From: Nocardia sp. NBC_00416
Lineage (GTDB): Bacteria; Actinomycetota; Actinomycetes; Mycobacteriales; Mycobacteriaceae
Length of the DNA: 64,000 nt
NCBI RefSeq assembly: GCF_036032445.1
Contig: NZ_CP107932.1
Coordinates: 2,482,501 to 2,546,500 of the forward strand
Direction of reading: 5' to 3'
Positions 44,968 to 54,086 of the stretch are shown here, piece by piece. Numbering within the stretch: position 1 is the first letter of the stretch; the number at the start of each line of letters is the position of its first letter. A program made the position numbers and the translations under genes. The notes under the pieces were generated by a model, which saw nothing but the letters and a program-made list of their open reading frames with translations, was not told where the DNA came from and ran no database searches.

Positions 44968-45986
44968 CACCACTGATCACCGAGCCGGCGAAAAGTCCGG
45001 ACACCGTGAATTCCGCACTACGGCCGCGCCCCGGACGAATACGATTCGCCGGCCCCCTCGGGCGCCTCGCACATTTCGGCGCCGTACTGCTTCTGGTCAC
45101 CTTCGGCGCGACCCTGCTGACCAGCCTGCTCCCGGGGTCGCCGGCCGCGGCGATCCTCGGCCCGACCGCCACCGCCGCGGATATCGCTGCGCTCGAGGCC
45201 GAAAACGGCTGGGATCAACCTCTTCCGGTTCGCTATCTCCGCTGGCTGCTCCATGCCGTGCAGGGCGATTTCGGCAACTCGACTCAATCGGGCGAACCGG
45301 TGCTGAGCGAAATCCTCGCGCGCGTTCCGGTCACGCTGGAACTGACCGTGCTGGCGCTGGCGATAGCACTGCTCATCGCGGTTCCCGCCGCGATCTACTC
45401 GGCGTCCAAGGAAGGCGCGGTGGTGGACCGCACGAGCAGCGGTATCGCGTCGATCCTCATGTCGATACCAGTTTTCGTCGCCGGAGTGTTGTCGATCTAC
45501 CTGCTCGCCGTCGTCACCGGTTGGTTTCCGATCGCCGGATGGTCGCCGATTTCCAAGGGGCTGGGCACAAACGTGATGTTCGCGTTCCTCCCCGCCCTCG
45601 CCCTGGCGCTGGGCGAAGCGCCGGCCTTCTTCCGACTGCTCCGGGCCGATGTGATCGCCACGCTGAACGAGGATTTCGTGACCACAGCCACCGCGCGGGG
45701 CCTCCCACGCTGGTACATACTCACCCGGCACGTCATCCGGCCCTCGTCGTTCTCCTTGTTGACAGTCGCCGCCGTGACATTCGGGCGGCTGCTGGCCGGT
45801 TCGGTCGTCGTGGAGAGCCTGTTCGCCCTACCCGGCTTGGGCAGCCTGGTGCTGCAAGCTATTCCAGCTCGCGATGTCACCCTCGTTCAAGGCGTCGTCG
45901 TCTTCATCGCGGTCGTCTACATCGTGATCAATATGGCCGTCGACGGCCTCTATGCGGTCCTGGATCCGAGAGTGAGGACCCGATGA
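44964..45986 (+). CDS. oligopeptide-type ABC transporter permease (DppB-like)
   Basis: 340 residues, six membrane helices. FGATLLTSLLPGSPAAAILG at the N-terminus, WLLHAVQGDFGNSTQSGEPV, and the EAA loop ATLNEDFVTTATARGLPRWY with a C-terminal LFALPGLGSLVLQAIPARD are characteristic of DppB/GsiC. Its ATG overlaps the binding-protein stop (ATGA). Forms the channel with the next gene product. Confidence 0.95.
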   Translation: MTPLITEPAKSPDTVNSALRPRPGRIRFAGPLGRLAHFGAVLLLVTFGATLLTSLLPGSPAAAILGPTATAADIAALEAENGWDQPLPVRYLRWLLHAVQGDFGNSTQSGEPVLSEILARVPVTLELTVLALAIALLIAVPAAIYSASKEGAVVDRTSSGIASILMSIPVFVAGVLSIYLLAVVTGWFPIAGWSPISKGLGTNVMFAFLPALALALGEAPAFFRLLRADVIATLNEDFVTTATARGLPRWYILTRHVIRPSSFSLLTVAAVTFGRLLAGSVVVESLFALPGLGSLVLQAIPARDVTLVQGVVVFIAVVYIVINMAVDGLYAVLDPRVRTR

Positions 45987-46822
45987 AGGTGATGAACGCC
46001 GCCGCGAGGCCCGTATCGAAGCGGTCTCTGTCCGTGTATCCGGCGCTGGTATGGCTTTCCGTCCTGATATTCGGCGCGGTATTCGTTTCCCTGCTACCGC
46101 TACCCGATCCGACCGCGCCAGTCGGCCCGCCCAGCCTGCCGCCTTTCGGACCGGACGGCCCGCTACTCGGCACCGATTCCGTGGGGCGCTCGGTCGCCGC
46201 CCGATTGGTGCACGGCGCGCAGATCTCCCTGCTGGTCAGCGTCGGCGCGACCGCTATCGCGTGCGTCGTCGGGACCGCCCTCGGGCTGTGGGCGGCGTAC
46301 CGGCGCGGGCGCGTCGAGCGGGGCATAGCGCTGCTCACCGACACGCTCATGGCGTTTCCTCCGCTCTTGGTCCTGCTCGCGCTCGCCGTCGTAGTCACCC
46401 CGGGGATCGCCACGCTCGTCACCGCGCTGGGCATTCTGTTCGTTCCACCGTTTCTGCGGATCGCCAAAGCGGCCGCCCTGGCCGAGATGGGCAAGGAATA
46501 CATCCTCGCCGCGCGGATTCTCGGCGCGACTCACTTCCGGGTCATGACCCGGGACCTGCTGCCGAACTGCCTGCCCGCACTCGCCTCCTATGCGGTGGTG
46601 GTCATGGCGAACATGATCGTCATCGAGGGATCGCTGAGTTTCCTCGGTGTCGGGATTCCGCCGCCCGCCCCGAGTTGGGGCTCGATGATCGCCGCGGGCA
46701 AGGACAACCTCACCGAAACTCCGTTCCTCATCGCGCTGCCCTGTCTCGCGATCTTCGCCACCGTTTACTCGCTGAACAGCCTCGGCGACCGAGTCCGCAC
46801 ACGCCTCACGGCGGGAAGGTGA
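45983..46822 (+). CDS. oligopeptide-type ABC transporter permease (DppC-like)
   Basis: 279 residues from ATG 45983, overlapping the previous stop by 4 bp. HPFGTDxxGR-like GPLLGTDSVGRSVAARLVHG, then AAALAEMGKEYILAARILGA (EAA loop) and MIVIEGSLSFLGVGIPPPAP (with PSWG following) identify the DppC subunit. The frame is open further upstream only as a shadow of dppB. Confidence 0.95.
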   Translation: MKVMNAAARPVSKRSLSVYPALVWLSVLIFGAVFVSLLPLPDPTAPVGPPSLPPFGPDGPLLGTDSVGRSVAARLVHGAQISLLVSVGATAIACVVGTALGLWAAYRRGRVERGIALLTDTLMAFPPLLVLLALAVVVTPGIATLVTALGILFVPPFLRIAKAAALAEMGKEYILAARILGATHFRVMTRDLLPNCLPALASYAVVVMANMIVIEGSLSFLGVGIPPPAPSWGSMIAAGKDNLTETPFLIALPCLAIFATVYSLNSLGDRVRTRLTAGR

Positions 46823-46830
46823 ACGCACCG

Positions 46831-47814
46831 ATGACTCCGACCCTGCAAGTGGACGGGCTGTCCTGCACGATTCCGTCGGCTCGTGGCGAGTTGCGCACAG
46901 TACGCGATGTCTCGCTCGTCCTGGAACCCGGCCAGATCCTGGGCCTCGTCGGTGAATCCGGCTGCGGTAAATCCACCTTCGCCAAGGCGATCTCGGGCTC
47001 GCTGCCGCGCGAAGTGCACTGCGAGGGCCGGATACGGTTCCGCGGAACAGACCTGGACTCGCTGACCCCGCGCCGACGACGACAACTGCGCGGCAGACAC
47101 ATCGGAGTGGTGTTCCAGGATCCGATGATGGCACTCAATCCCGTGGTGCCGATCGGCCGGCAGATCGTCGAAGTGATCCGTCACCACCTGCCGTTGAGCC
47201 GCAACGCCGCCACCGAGCGCGCGATCGAGCTACTGACGCAGGTCGGCGTCGCGGACGCGCGAACCCGGCTGAAGCTCTATCCGCATCAGTTCTCCGGCGG
47301 TCTCCGCCAGCGCATCACCATCGCCGCGGCCCTGGCCTGCGACCCCGAACTCCTCATCGCCGACGAGGCGACCACCGCACTCGATGTCACGGTGCAGCGA
47401 CAGATCCTCGAACTGCTCACCGAACTGGTGCGCGCCCGCGGGATGGCGATGATCCTGGTGAGCCACGATCTCGGTGTGGTCGCCCGGCATACCCACGACA
47501 CCGCCGTCATGTATGCCGGTGAGATCATCGAGCAGGCACCGACCACGCAATTGTTCGCCCGGCCCCGGCACCGGTACACCGAGGCACTGCTGGAGAGCAT
47601 TCCGCGGGTCGACCGTGGTTCGACCGGACGATTGCACGTGATCGAGGGGGCCCCGCCCGACCCGGCCCGGCTCCCACCCGGTTGCGCGTTCGCCCCCCGC
47701 TGCCCGGCCGCCCGCCCCGATTGCGGGCAGGCCGTTCCACCGATGGCACACCCGATCACCAGACGCCATCGATGCGTTCATCCCGCATCCGCTGCCGCGA
47801 AGGAATCGCGATGA
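46831..47814 (+). CDS. oligopeptide-type ABC transporter ATPase (DppD-like)
   Basis: 327 residues from ATG 46831 (GAAGG upstream); a GTG at 46819 overlapping the permease stop is possible. Walker A GESGCGKST, signature FSGGLRQRITIAAALA, Walker B LLIADEATTALDVT and the Dpp-type C-terminal Cys cluster PPGCAFAPRCPAARPDC, which may bind an Fe-S cluster. Partners with the next ATPase. Confidence 0.94.
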   Translation: MTPTLQVDGLSCTIPSARGELRTVRDVSLVLEPGQILGLVGESGCGKSTFAKAISGSLPREVHCEGRIRFRGTDLDSLTPRRRRQLRGRHIGVVFQDPMMALNPVVPIGRQIVEVIRHHLPLSRNAATERAIELLTQVGVADARTRLKLYPHQFSGGLRQRITIAAALACDPELLIADEATTALDVTVQRQILELLTELVRARGMAMILVSHDLGVVARHTHDTAVMYAGEIIEQAPTTQLFARPRHRYTEALLESIPRVDRGSTGRLHVIEGAPPDPARLPPGCAFAPRCPAARPDCGQAVPPMAHPITRRHRCVHPASAAAKESR

Positions 47815-48761
47815 CACTGCTCGAGGTCCGCAATCTCGTCAAGAACCACAACGTCAAGGGGCGCGTGCTCCAGGCGGTCTCCGATGTCAGCCTGTCGATC
47901 GATCCCGGAGAGACACTGGCCTTGGTCGGTGAATCCGGATGCGGAAAGTCCACCGTCGGACGCTCGATACTGCAATTGCCCGGACCGGACTCGGGCAGCG
48001 TACTGTTCGGCGGGACCGACCTCGCGCAGCTCGGCGAACGTGAGATGCGCCGCTACCGACCGAAATTACAGATGGTCCTGCAGGATCCGAAAGCGGCCCT
48101 CAATCCGCGCCGGCGCGTGCGCGATCTGGTCGCGGAAGGGCTGCTCATCGCGGGCCGGAAAGGGGATCTGGACACCCGGATCGACGCGGCGCTCACGGCG
48201 GTCGGACTCGACCCGGTGCAGGTGAGCGACCGTCGGCCGTACCAGTTCTCGGGCGGCCAGTGTCAGCGCATCGCCATCGCCCGCGCCATCGCACTCGAGC
48301 CGGAGCTCATCGTCTGTGACGAACCCGTCGCATCGCTGGATGTCTCGATGCAAGCGCAGGTCGTCAATCTTCTCGACGACCTCAGATCCCGGCGCGCACT
48401 CGCGTTGCTGTTCATCTCGCACGACCTTTCCGTGGTTCGCGCGATCAGCGATCGAGTAGCGGTCATGTACCTGGGACGCATTGTGGAGTGCGGCCCGGTA
48501 GCCGAGGTCTACAGTCGGCCCGCGCATCCGTACACCAGGGCGCTACTCGATTCGAGTCCGGTGCCCGATCCCGAGGCCCCACCGCCTGGTCCTGCTCTGG
48601 CGGGAGAAGTACCCTCACCGCTGGACCCGCCCAGTGGTTGCCGATTCCGTACCAGATGTCCTATGGCCGAGGACATCTGCGCGCGCGAGGTGCCGCAGCT
48701 CAGGTCGGTTGATCGGGAACACACGGCAGCGTGCCATTTCGCGCCGCAGGTCGCCGCATGA
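47811..48761 (+). CDS. oligopeptide-type ABC transporter ATPase (DppF-like)
   Basis: 316 residues, ATGA overlap with the previous gene. Walker A GESGCGKSTVGRSIL, signature FSGGQCQRIAIARAIA, Walker B LIVCDEPVASLDVS, and a terminal PPSGCRFRTRCPMAEDIC Cys cluster. Completes an importer of five subunits. Confidence 0.95.
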   Translation: MTLLEVRNLVKNHNVKGRVLQAVSDVSLSIDPGETLALVGESGCGKSTVGRSILQLPGPDSGSVLFGGTDLAQLGEREMRRYRPKLQMVLQDPKAALNPRRRVRDLVAEGLLIAGRKGDLDTRIDAALTAVGLDPVQVSDRRPYQFSGGQCQRIAIARAIALEPELIVCDEPVASLDVSMQAQVVNLLDDLRSRRALALLFISHDLSVVRAISDRVAVMYLGRIVECGPVAEVYSRPAHPYTRALLDSSPVPDPEAPPPGPALAGEVPSPLDPPSGCRFRTRCPMAEDICAREVPQLRSVDREHTAACHFAPQVAA

Positions 48762-50152
48762 GTGAAGTCACCCGTGATCTGGCGAGTTTCGCCGTGCGCT
48801 CGACCGCGGCCGACATACCGGCCGCGGTCTCCCAGCGCGTGCACGCCCACACGCTCGACACCATCGGCGCAGTCGTAGTAGGCGCGGGCCAACCGTGGAC
48901 CGACGCGGTCCGGTCCTATGCGGTAGCGGAATCTGCGCCGGGTGCGAGCAGCGCGGTCGGGGTACGGACGGGCCTGCGACCCGAGTTCGCCGCGTCGATC
49001 AACGCCACCGCGGCACACGGGTTCGAGATCGACGACTACGCGATACCCGCGCTGTCCCATCCCGGCTGCGTGGTGGTTCCCACCGCGCTCGCCGTCGCCG
49101 AGGAGGTCGGTGCCTCCAACCGTGAGTTCCGCACGGCGGTCGCGATCGGGTACGAAATAGTGCTGCGCCTCGCCGCAGTCACCACGCCGTCGCTGACCAG
49201 CGCGCGCAGTTTTCACGTCACCGGTGTGCTCGGTGTCGTCGGCGCGGCGGCCGTGGCCGGTCGCCTGCGCGGACTCGACCCCGATCGAATGGCGCATGCC
49301 CTCGGCATCGCCGCCTCGTCCGCGGGCGGCACCGCTGAATTCACGCGCAGCGGCAGTGACATCAAACGCGTTCATGCCGGCATGGCCGCGGCAGGCGGAA
49401 TCCGGGCCGCCGGACTCGCCGCGCACGGGTGCACGGCGCCGGCCCGGTCGATCGAAGGCGAACGCGGATATCTGCGGGCCTTCTCCGTCGACGCGGACCC
49501 GGCGCGAGTCAGCGCCGGAATCGGGCAGATCTGGCACACGGATCAACTCGCCGTCAAAGCCTATTGTGTATGCGGCGGGCTGCAGGCGCCGCTGGCGGGC
49601 ATCGCCCAGATCCTCGAGTCCGGTGCCCCGATCGAGGATATCGACCGCATCCACATCGGTCTCGACCGAGCGACACTCGCGCACGTCGGATCGATCGGCC
49701 CGCGACCGGACACCCTGACCTCCGCGCAGTTGAGCGTGCATCACGCCGTGGCCACCATGATCGTGATGGGTGGTAACGATCCACACGATTACGCAGAGCT
49801 GTCCGGTTCACCGCGACGCCGGCACCAGGTCTCGGCACTCGCCGAACGGGTCAGCGTGTACGCCGACGAAGTGGCCGAACGCAACTTCCCGGACCGCCTG
49901 CTCGCACAGGTACGCGTGGATTTCGTCGCCGCACCGAGCACATCGGTCACGGTGGCGGCGCCGGGAACCCCCGCCGCCGCCATGTCGGTCGCCCAGATCG
50001 CCGCGAAATTCCACCGGTTGACCTCACCGATTCTCGGCGGCGAAGCCGGCGCCGACCTGCTCGACGCGATCGATCGAACGGCCGGCGACGAGGCAACGGT
50101 GACCCTCGGCGCCGCGCTACGACATATTCAGAAGGAGGCGACGCACAGATGA
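48758..50152 (+). CDS. MmgE/PrpD-family protein
   Basis: 464 residues. The family core is visible: AHTLDTIGAVVVGAGQPWTD, FAASINATAAHGFEIDDYAI, SFHVTGVLGVVGAAAVAGRL, ALGIAASSAGGTAEFTRSGS, KRVHAGMAAAGGIRAAGLAA and LAVKAYCVCGGLQAPLAGI. Members include 2-methylcitrate dehydratase, cis-aconitate decarboxylase and iminodisuccinate epimerase, all acting on polycarboxylates by proton abstraction. It is joined by ATGA overlaps to the importer ATPase and to the CapA-like gene, so it should act on what the importer brings in. The exact reaction is unknown. Confidence 0.92.
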   Translation: MSEVTRDLASFAVRSTAADIPAAVSQRVHAHTLDTIGAVVVGAGQPWTDAVRSYAVAESAPGASSAVGVRTGLRPEFAASINATAAHGFEIDDYAIPALSHPGCVVVPTALAVAEEVGASNREFRTAVAIGYEIVLRLAAVTTPSLTSARSFHVTGVLGVVGAAAVAGRLRGLDPDRMAHALGIAASSAGGTAEFTRSGSDIKRVHAGMAAAGGIRAAGLAAHGCTAPARSIEGERGYLRAFSVDADPARVSAGIGQIWHTDQLAVKAYCVCGGLQAPLAGIAQILESGAPIEDIDRIHIGLDRATLAHVGSIGPRPDTLTSAQLSVHHAVATMIVMGGNDPHDYAELSGSPRRRHQVSALAERVSVYADEVAERNFPDRLLAQVRVDFVAAPSTSVTVAAPGTPAAAMSVAQIAAKFHRLTSPILGGEAGADLLDAIDRTAGDEATVTLGAALRHIQKEATHR

Positions 50153-51276
50153 CCGGAATCGAATTCATCGCGGTCGGCGACGTCGGGGCCGAACGCGACC
50201 ATCCCGCCGAACTGTTCGAATCGGTTCATCCGGTGCTCCGGGCAGCCGATATCGCTTTCTGCCAATTGGAGATCGCGCTGACCGACCGGGGCACCCGGGT
50301 GCCACACGTACGCCATACCGCGCGCAGCAGCCCCGCGACGGCGGAGGTGCTGCGCGACGCCGGTTTCGGTGTGGTGTCCTGGGCGAGCAACCACTGCATG
50401 GACTGGGGGCCCGACGGTTTCTACGACACCATCGACGCACTGGAGGCGAGCGGCGCCACGGTCGTCGGGGTCGGTCCCGACCTGGCGAGCGCCCGGCGCG
50501 TGCGAACGGTCGAGGTCGACGGAGTCCGCACGGCATTCCTCGCGTACTGCAGCATTCTCCCCGAGGGCTACTGGGCGACCGACCGCCGGCCCGGCTGTGC
50601 GCCGCTGCGCGCCCACACCGTCTACGAGCAGATCGAACGTGACCAGCCGGGCACCGGATGCACCATCCACACGTTTCCGTTCCCCGAAGATCTCGAGCAG
50701 ATGAGTGCCGATATCGCCGCGGCGCGGGCGGACGCGGACGCCGTCGTCGTATCGATGCACTGGGGCCTGCACTTCGTTCCCGCGACACTCGCCCGATACC
50801 AGCGCACCGCCGCCCACCACGCGATAGACGCCGGTGCGGACCTGATCCTCGGCCATCACGCCCACATTCTCAAACCCATCGAGATCTACCGGGGCAAAGC
50901 CATTTTCTATAGCATCGGCAACTTCGCCATGGATCTGCCCATGACCGAAGAGCACGCGACACGACCGAGCTTCCTCGAGCTCAAAGCGCTGCATCCGGGG
51001 TGGGAGGTCGATCTCGACAGTACGTACAACTTTCCGTTCGACTCGCGCAAAACCGTCGCCGTGACAGCACGGATCTCCGAGAAGGGGGTCCTCCGATGCG
51101 GATTCAGGCCCGCCTACATCGGCACGAACTCGGTTCCGGAATTCCTCGAACCCGAGGACCCCCGATTCGGTGAAGTCATCGGATACCTCGCCGAGATCTG
51201 CGAATCCCAGGGCATCGGGTTCGACTATTCGATCCAGGGCAACGAGGTCGTGCTGGTGGAAATCCAACAGGGGTAG
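50149..51276 (+). CDS. CapA-family metallophosphatase-like protein (copy 2)
   Basis: 375 residues, a paralogue of the CapA-like protein at 37375: IAVGDVGAERDHP, DIAFCQLEIAL, VVSWASNHCMDWGPDGFYDT, VVSMHWGLHFVPATLARYQ and LILGHHAHILKPIEIYRGKA. The usual GNH motif reads SNH. There is no signal peptide. It closes the rightward operon, overlapping the PrpD-like gene by 4 bp. That each operon of the island has its own importer and its own CapA-like protein suggests the CapA-like step acts early on the imported compound. Confidence 0.9.
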   Translation: MTGIEFIAVGDVGAERDHPAELFESVHPVLRAADIAFCQLEIALTDRGTRVPHVRHTARSSPATAEVLRDAGFGVVSWASNHCMDWGPDGFYDTIDALEASGATVVGVGPDLASARRVRTVEVDGVRTAFLAYCSILPEGYWATDRRPGCAPLRAHTVYEQIERDQPGTGCTIHTFPFPEDLEQMSADIAAARADADAVVVSMHWGLHFVPATLARYQRTAAHHAIDAGADLILGHHAHILKPIEIYRGKAIFYSIGNFAMDLPMTEEHATRPSFLELKALHPGWEVDLDSTYNFPFDSRKTVAVTARISEKGVLRCGFRPAYIGTNSVPEFLEPEDPRFGEVIGYLAEICESQGIGFDYSIQGNEVVLVEIQQG

Positions 51277-51408
51277 AGCTGCTCTCTGATTCCCCGCCTG
51301 CCCCTGGCAGTATCGGACACGAAGTCGCGGGTGCGCCTGTGAACCGCTGCTAGAACACACCGGCGGTAGTGGCCCGCGGACGGGGACGGCGCACTACGCG
51401 GGGTCCGC

Positions 51409-51753
51409 TCAGAGGCCGCTGCTCGCCTTCGCCAGGACCTCGGCGAGCAGGTTGTAATCGACATCTTGCCCCTCCACGATATCGGCGGTCTTCCGCTCGC
51501 CGTTGCCCATGGACCTGAGCACTCCCTTGACCGCCTCGACCTCGGAGGCATTGAACACCATGAACGACACTTTGCTCTTCGCCACGTTGATCACCGCGGC
51601 GTGCCGACCGTTCTTCGAGAAGTGCGGCTTGCCGTACTGGATCTGCTCGTCGATCGTCGGGATCGTGTCGTGGATCATGCCGCGCAACTGCCGACACACC
51701 TCGATCTGCCACGGCAGCGCCTTATCGATGTACGAGGTGACGTCGTCGTTCAT
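51409..51753 (-). CDS. DUF1801-domain protein
   Basis: 114 residues of the YdhG-like DUF1801 fold: VTSYIDKALPWQIEVCRQLR, IPTIDEQIQYGKPHFSKNG, AAVINVAKSKVSFMVFNASE. GGAGG is six bases before the ATG at 51753. The function is unknown; the fold resembles iron-chaperone frataxin. It stands alone between the island and the CdaR-type regulators. Confidence 0.9.
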   Translation of the reverse strand: MNDDVTSYIDKALPWQIEVCRQLRGMIHDTIPTIDEQIQYGKPHFSKNGRHAAVINVAKSKVSFMVFNASEVEAVKGVLRSMGNGERKTADIVEGQDVDYNLLAEVLAKASSGL

Positions 51754-52223
51754 GGTGTCCTCCGCAGAATTGTGATCGTGATGGTCGTTGCCGCACGGAC
51801 GGCCGTCGATGGTCGTTCACCGGCAGGGCGCCCGTTCTCCTCGGCCTGCCCGGCACGAGTATTCAACGCACACGGCCTCCAGCGCGTCGAATTCGCCGAA
51901 GAGGCAATGCAGCAGGGCGCGCAGCGATCGACAGGCCCGCTGAACGCCCACCCCCACGCCCCTGGATCCACTACTCGCGTGGTGGACGACCACTCATCCA
52001 GCGGGTGAGAACACCCGGGTCGGGCCCTTACACTCGCAGCCATGAATAGCTGGGCACTGCCCCGAACCCGCCGCCGAGCAGGCCGGATCGCGGGATCCGC
52101 CCCTGCCCGCACCTCTTCCGGCGGTCATCGAAGCATCCGCGTGATTGCCGCGTTCGTGGTCGGCAGCGGTGTCGAACTGCCCGCGAACCGCACCCCGCGG
52201 GTCGAACAGGAAGAACATCACGG
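51754..52223. other. 470-bp intergenic region
   Basis: Divergent gap between the DUF1801 gene and the first CdaR-type gene. Frames on both strands lack start signals and family-like content. CCACTACTCGCGTGGTGG at about 51969 contains a short dyad of unclear meaning. Confidence 0.4.
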
Positions 52224-53559
52224 ATGACGTCTTCACACATGCCGGCGGCACCGCGCCGACCGGATCGAACGCCGGGCACGACCGATCGCGACGTCGTGGC
52301 CGTCATAGCGAAGATCGCGCGCTTGCTGAAATCTCGCGAAGACGAGATCAGCTCGGGTATGAGCGCGCTGATGGCGCGTGACATCGACCATCTCGACGAC
52401 GATCCGCGGCTGCTGGACATGCTCGAGGCCAGTGTGGCCGGCAACGTGGCCACGGTGATCGACGTCTTGATCAACGATATTCCGATCGAACGCCTCGAAC
52501 CCGACCCGGCCGCCGTCGAATACGCCCTCCGGCTGGCCCAGCGCGAGGTTCCCGTGAACTCTCTGGTCCGGGCCTACCACATGGGACAGCAGGAGATGCT
52601 CCGCATCTGCTACGGCGAACTCGACCGCGGCGAGCTGCCCGCGCCCCTGGCCCTGGCGGTCGTCGAACGGCTGACCGAGATCATTTACGGTTATATCGAC
52701 TGGATCACGGGGTACGTCTTCGACGCCTACGAAGCCGAGCGCACACGGTGGGTGGACACGCGCGGCAGTGTGCGGTCCTCCACTGTGCACTCCGTGCTCT
52801 CCGCCGACAATCCCGACATCTCCGCTTTCGAACACGAGACGGGGTACCCGCTGGGCCGGGAGCATCTGGCGCTCATCCTGTGGCGGGAGGGACCCGAACA
52901 GGCGAGCGCATTGGACCTGCTGGAAACCCGGGTACGCGCTATCGGCCCGTTGCTGCACACCGACGGCCCGGCGATCGTGACAGCCATCGACCGCCGGACA
53001 GTGTGGGCGTGGCTGCCGTTCGGCCGACGGCCGACAGCCGACGTCACCGAAATTCGTTCGACGTGCGATCTCTCCGAGGGGGTTCGGCTGGCCGTCGGAT
53101 TGCCGGGCCACGGTCCGGCCGGGTTCCGGCGCTCGCATCTACAGGCCCGGGCCGCCTATTTCGTCGCGACCGTACCCGGAGCACCGGACCTGTCTTCCGC
53201 GGTCGGCTTCGCCGACCCCGGGGTGGGCGTGATCTCCCTGCTCGCGACCGACCTGGACGCCACTCGATCATGGGTACAGGAGGTCCTCGGCGATCTCGCC
53301 GAGGACACCGCACAGGCGGCGACGTTGCGCCATACGCTGAGCACCTACTACGCCACCGGCGATAACCATGTGCAAACCGCCCAGACGCTCACGCTGCATC
53401 GCAATACGGTCAAGTACCGCATCGCCAAGGCCGTCGAGGTGACCCGCACCAGCGGTCCCGCACGACAGAATCGACGTGGCACTGGCGTTGCAGGCGTGCC
53501 GCCTCCTCGGCGCCAGTGTCCTGCGCCGAGCCACGGATACCTCCCCGCGGCCTCGGTGA
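52224..53559 (+). pseudogene. CdaR/PucR-type regulator with a C-terminal frameshift
   Basis: A paralogue of the regulator at 54083. Residues 20-165 are an RsbRD_N-like helical domain (ARDIDHLDDDPRLLDMLEAS, LVRAYHMGQQEMLRICYGEL), followed by a GGDEF-like CdaR region and a PucR-type HTH (NHVQTAQTLTLHRNTVKYRI). After VEVTRTSGPAR the frame continues into about 115 unrelated Arg/Pro-rich residues up to 53816. In another frame from 53461 the sequence reads HDRIDVALALQACRLLGASV and ends at TGA 53559, exactly the paralogue's C-terminus. So a single-base indel near 53450-53461, real or from sequencing, has replaced the last part of the HTH region. Confidence 0.8.
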
Positions 53560-53852
53560 CGATGCGGATCTGCCGAACCGGTGTACGGCCGGTCCGGGCC
53601 CGCACCGCACTACCGACCGGGTCGAGTTTCGCGTTCCCGGTCGGCCCTGGCTCCCCGCCGGGGCAGCTCGGCACGGTCCAGCCAGGAGTAGACCGCGGCG
53701 TATTCGCCACAACGCCACACCCCGATTTGTGCAATCTGCACCACGCCCTCGTCCGATTGTGGCCCTTCGACCCATTCCCAGGCCTCGAATCGGTGGTTAG
53801 CCTCGGTTTACGCTGACTACGCGAGCGATAAGGGTCGCTGTCCCTCGGTGCG

Positions 53853-54086
53853 GTGGCTGTCCCGGATTCGGAAAAATTGGTAAAGGTGCAGGTCGAAAAA
53901 CAGATCTTCGCGGCGGGTGCGCTCTCGGCGCCGGACCTGCCGCGGCTCGGTCCGCGGCGGATGAACGGGCAGCCCTGGACCGAGGTCCCGGCCCGGCGGG
54001 CGCCGGCGGGGTGGAAGACCGCCTTCCGGGTTCGTCGGTCCGCGGCCGAGTCGTTCTCCCTTACTGTGAAAGGCCCGGCGCGATGA
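53853..54086 (+). CDS. possible 77-residue protein coupled to the second CdaR-type gene
   Basis: GTG 53853 opens a frame with coding-like third-position GC that reads VPDSEKLVKVQVEKQIF and ends in TGA overlapping the ATG at 54083 (ATGA). The product is basic and matches no family I know. The ribosome binding site is weak. It may be a real coupled small gene or chance. Confidence 0.3.
   Translation: MAVPDSEKLVKVQVEKQIFAAGALSAPDLPRLGPRRMNGQPWTEVPARRAPAGWKTAFRVRRSAAESFSLTVKGPAR

Noticed and set aside
53560..53816. The long C-terminus of the first CdaR-type protein as a new domain
   Set aside because: It is Arg/Pro-rich, low in complexity, and the true C-terminus is found in another frame; it is a frameshift product.
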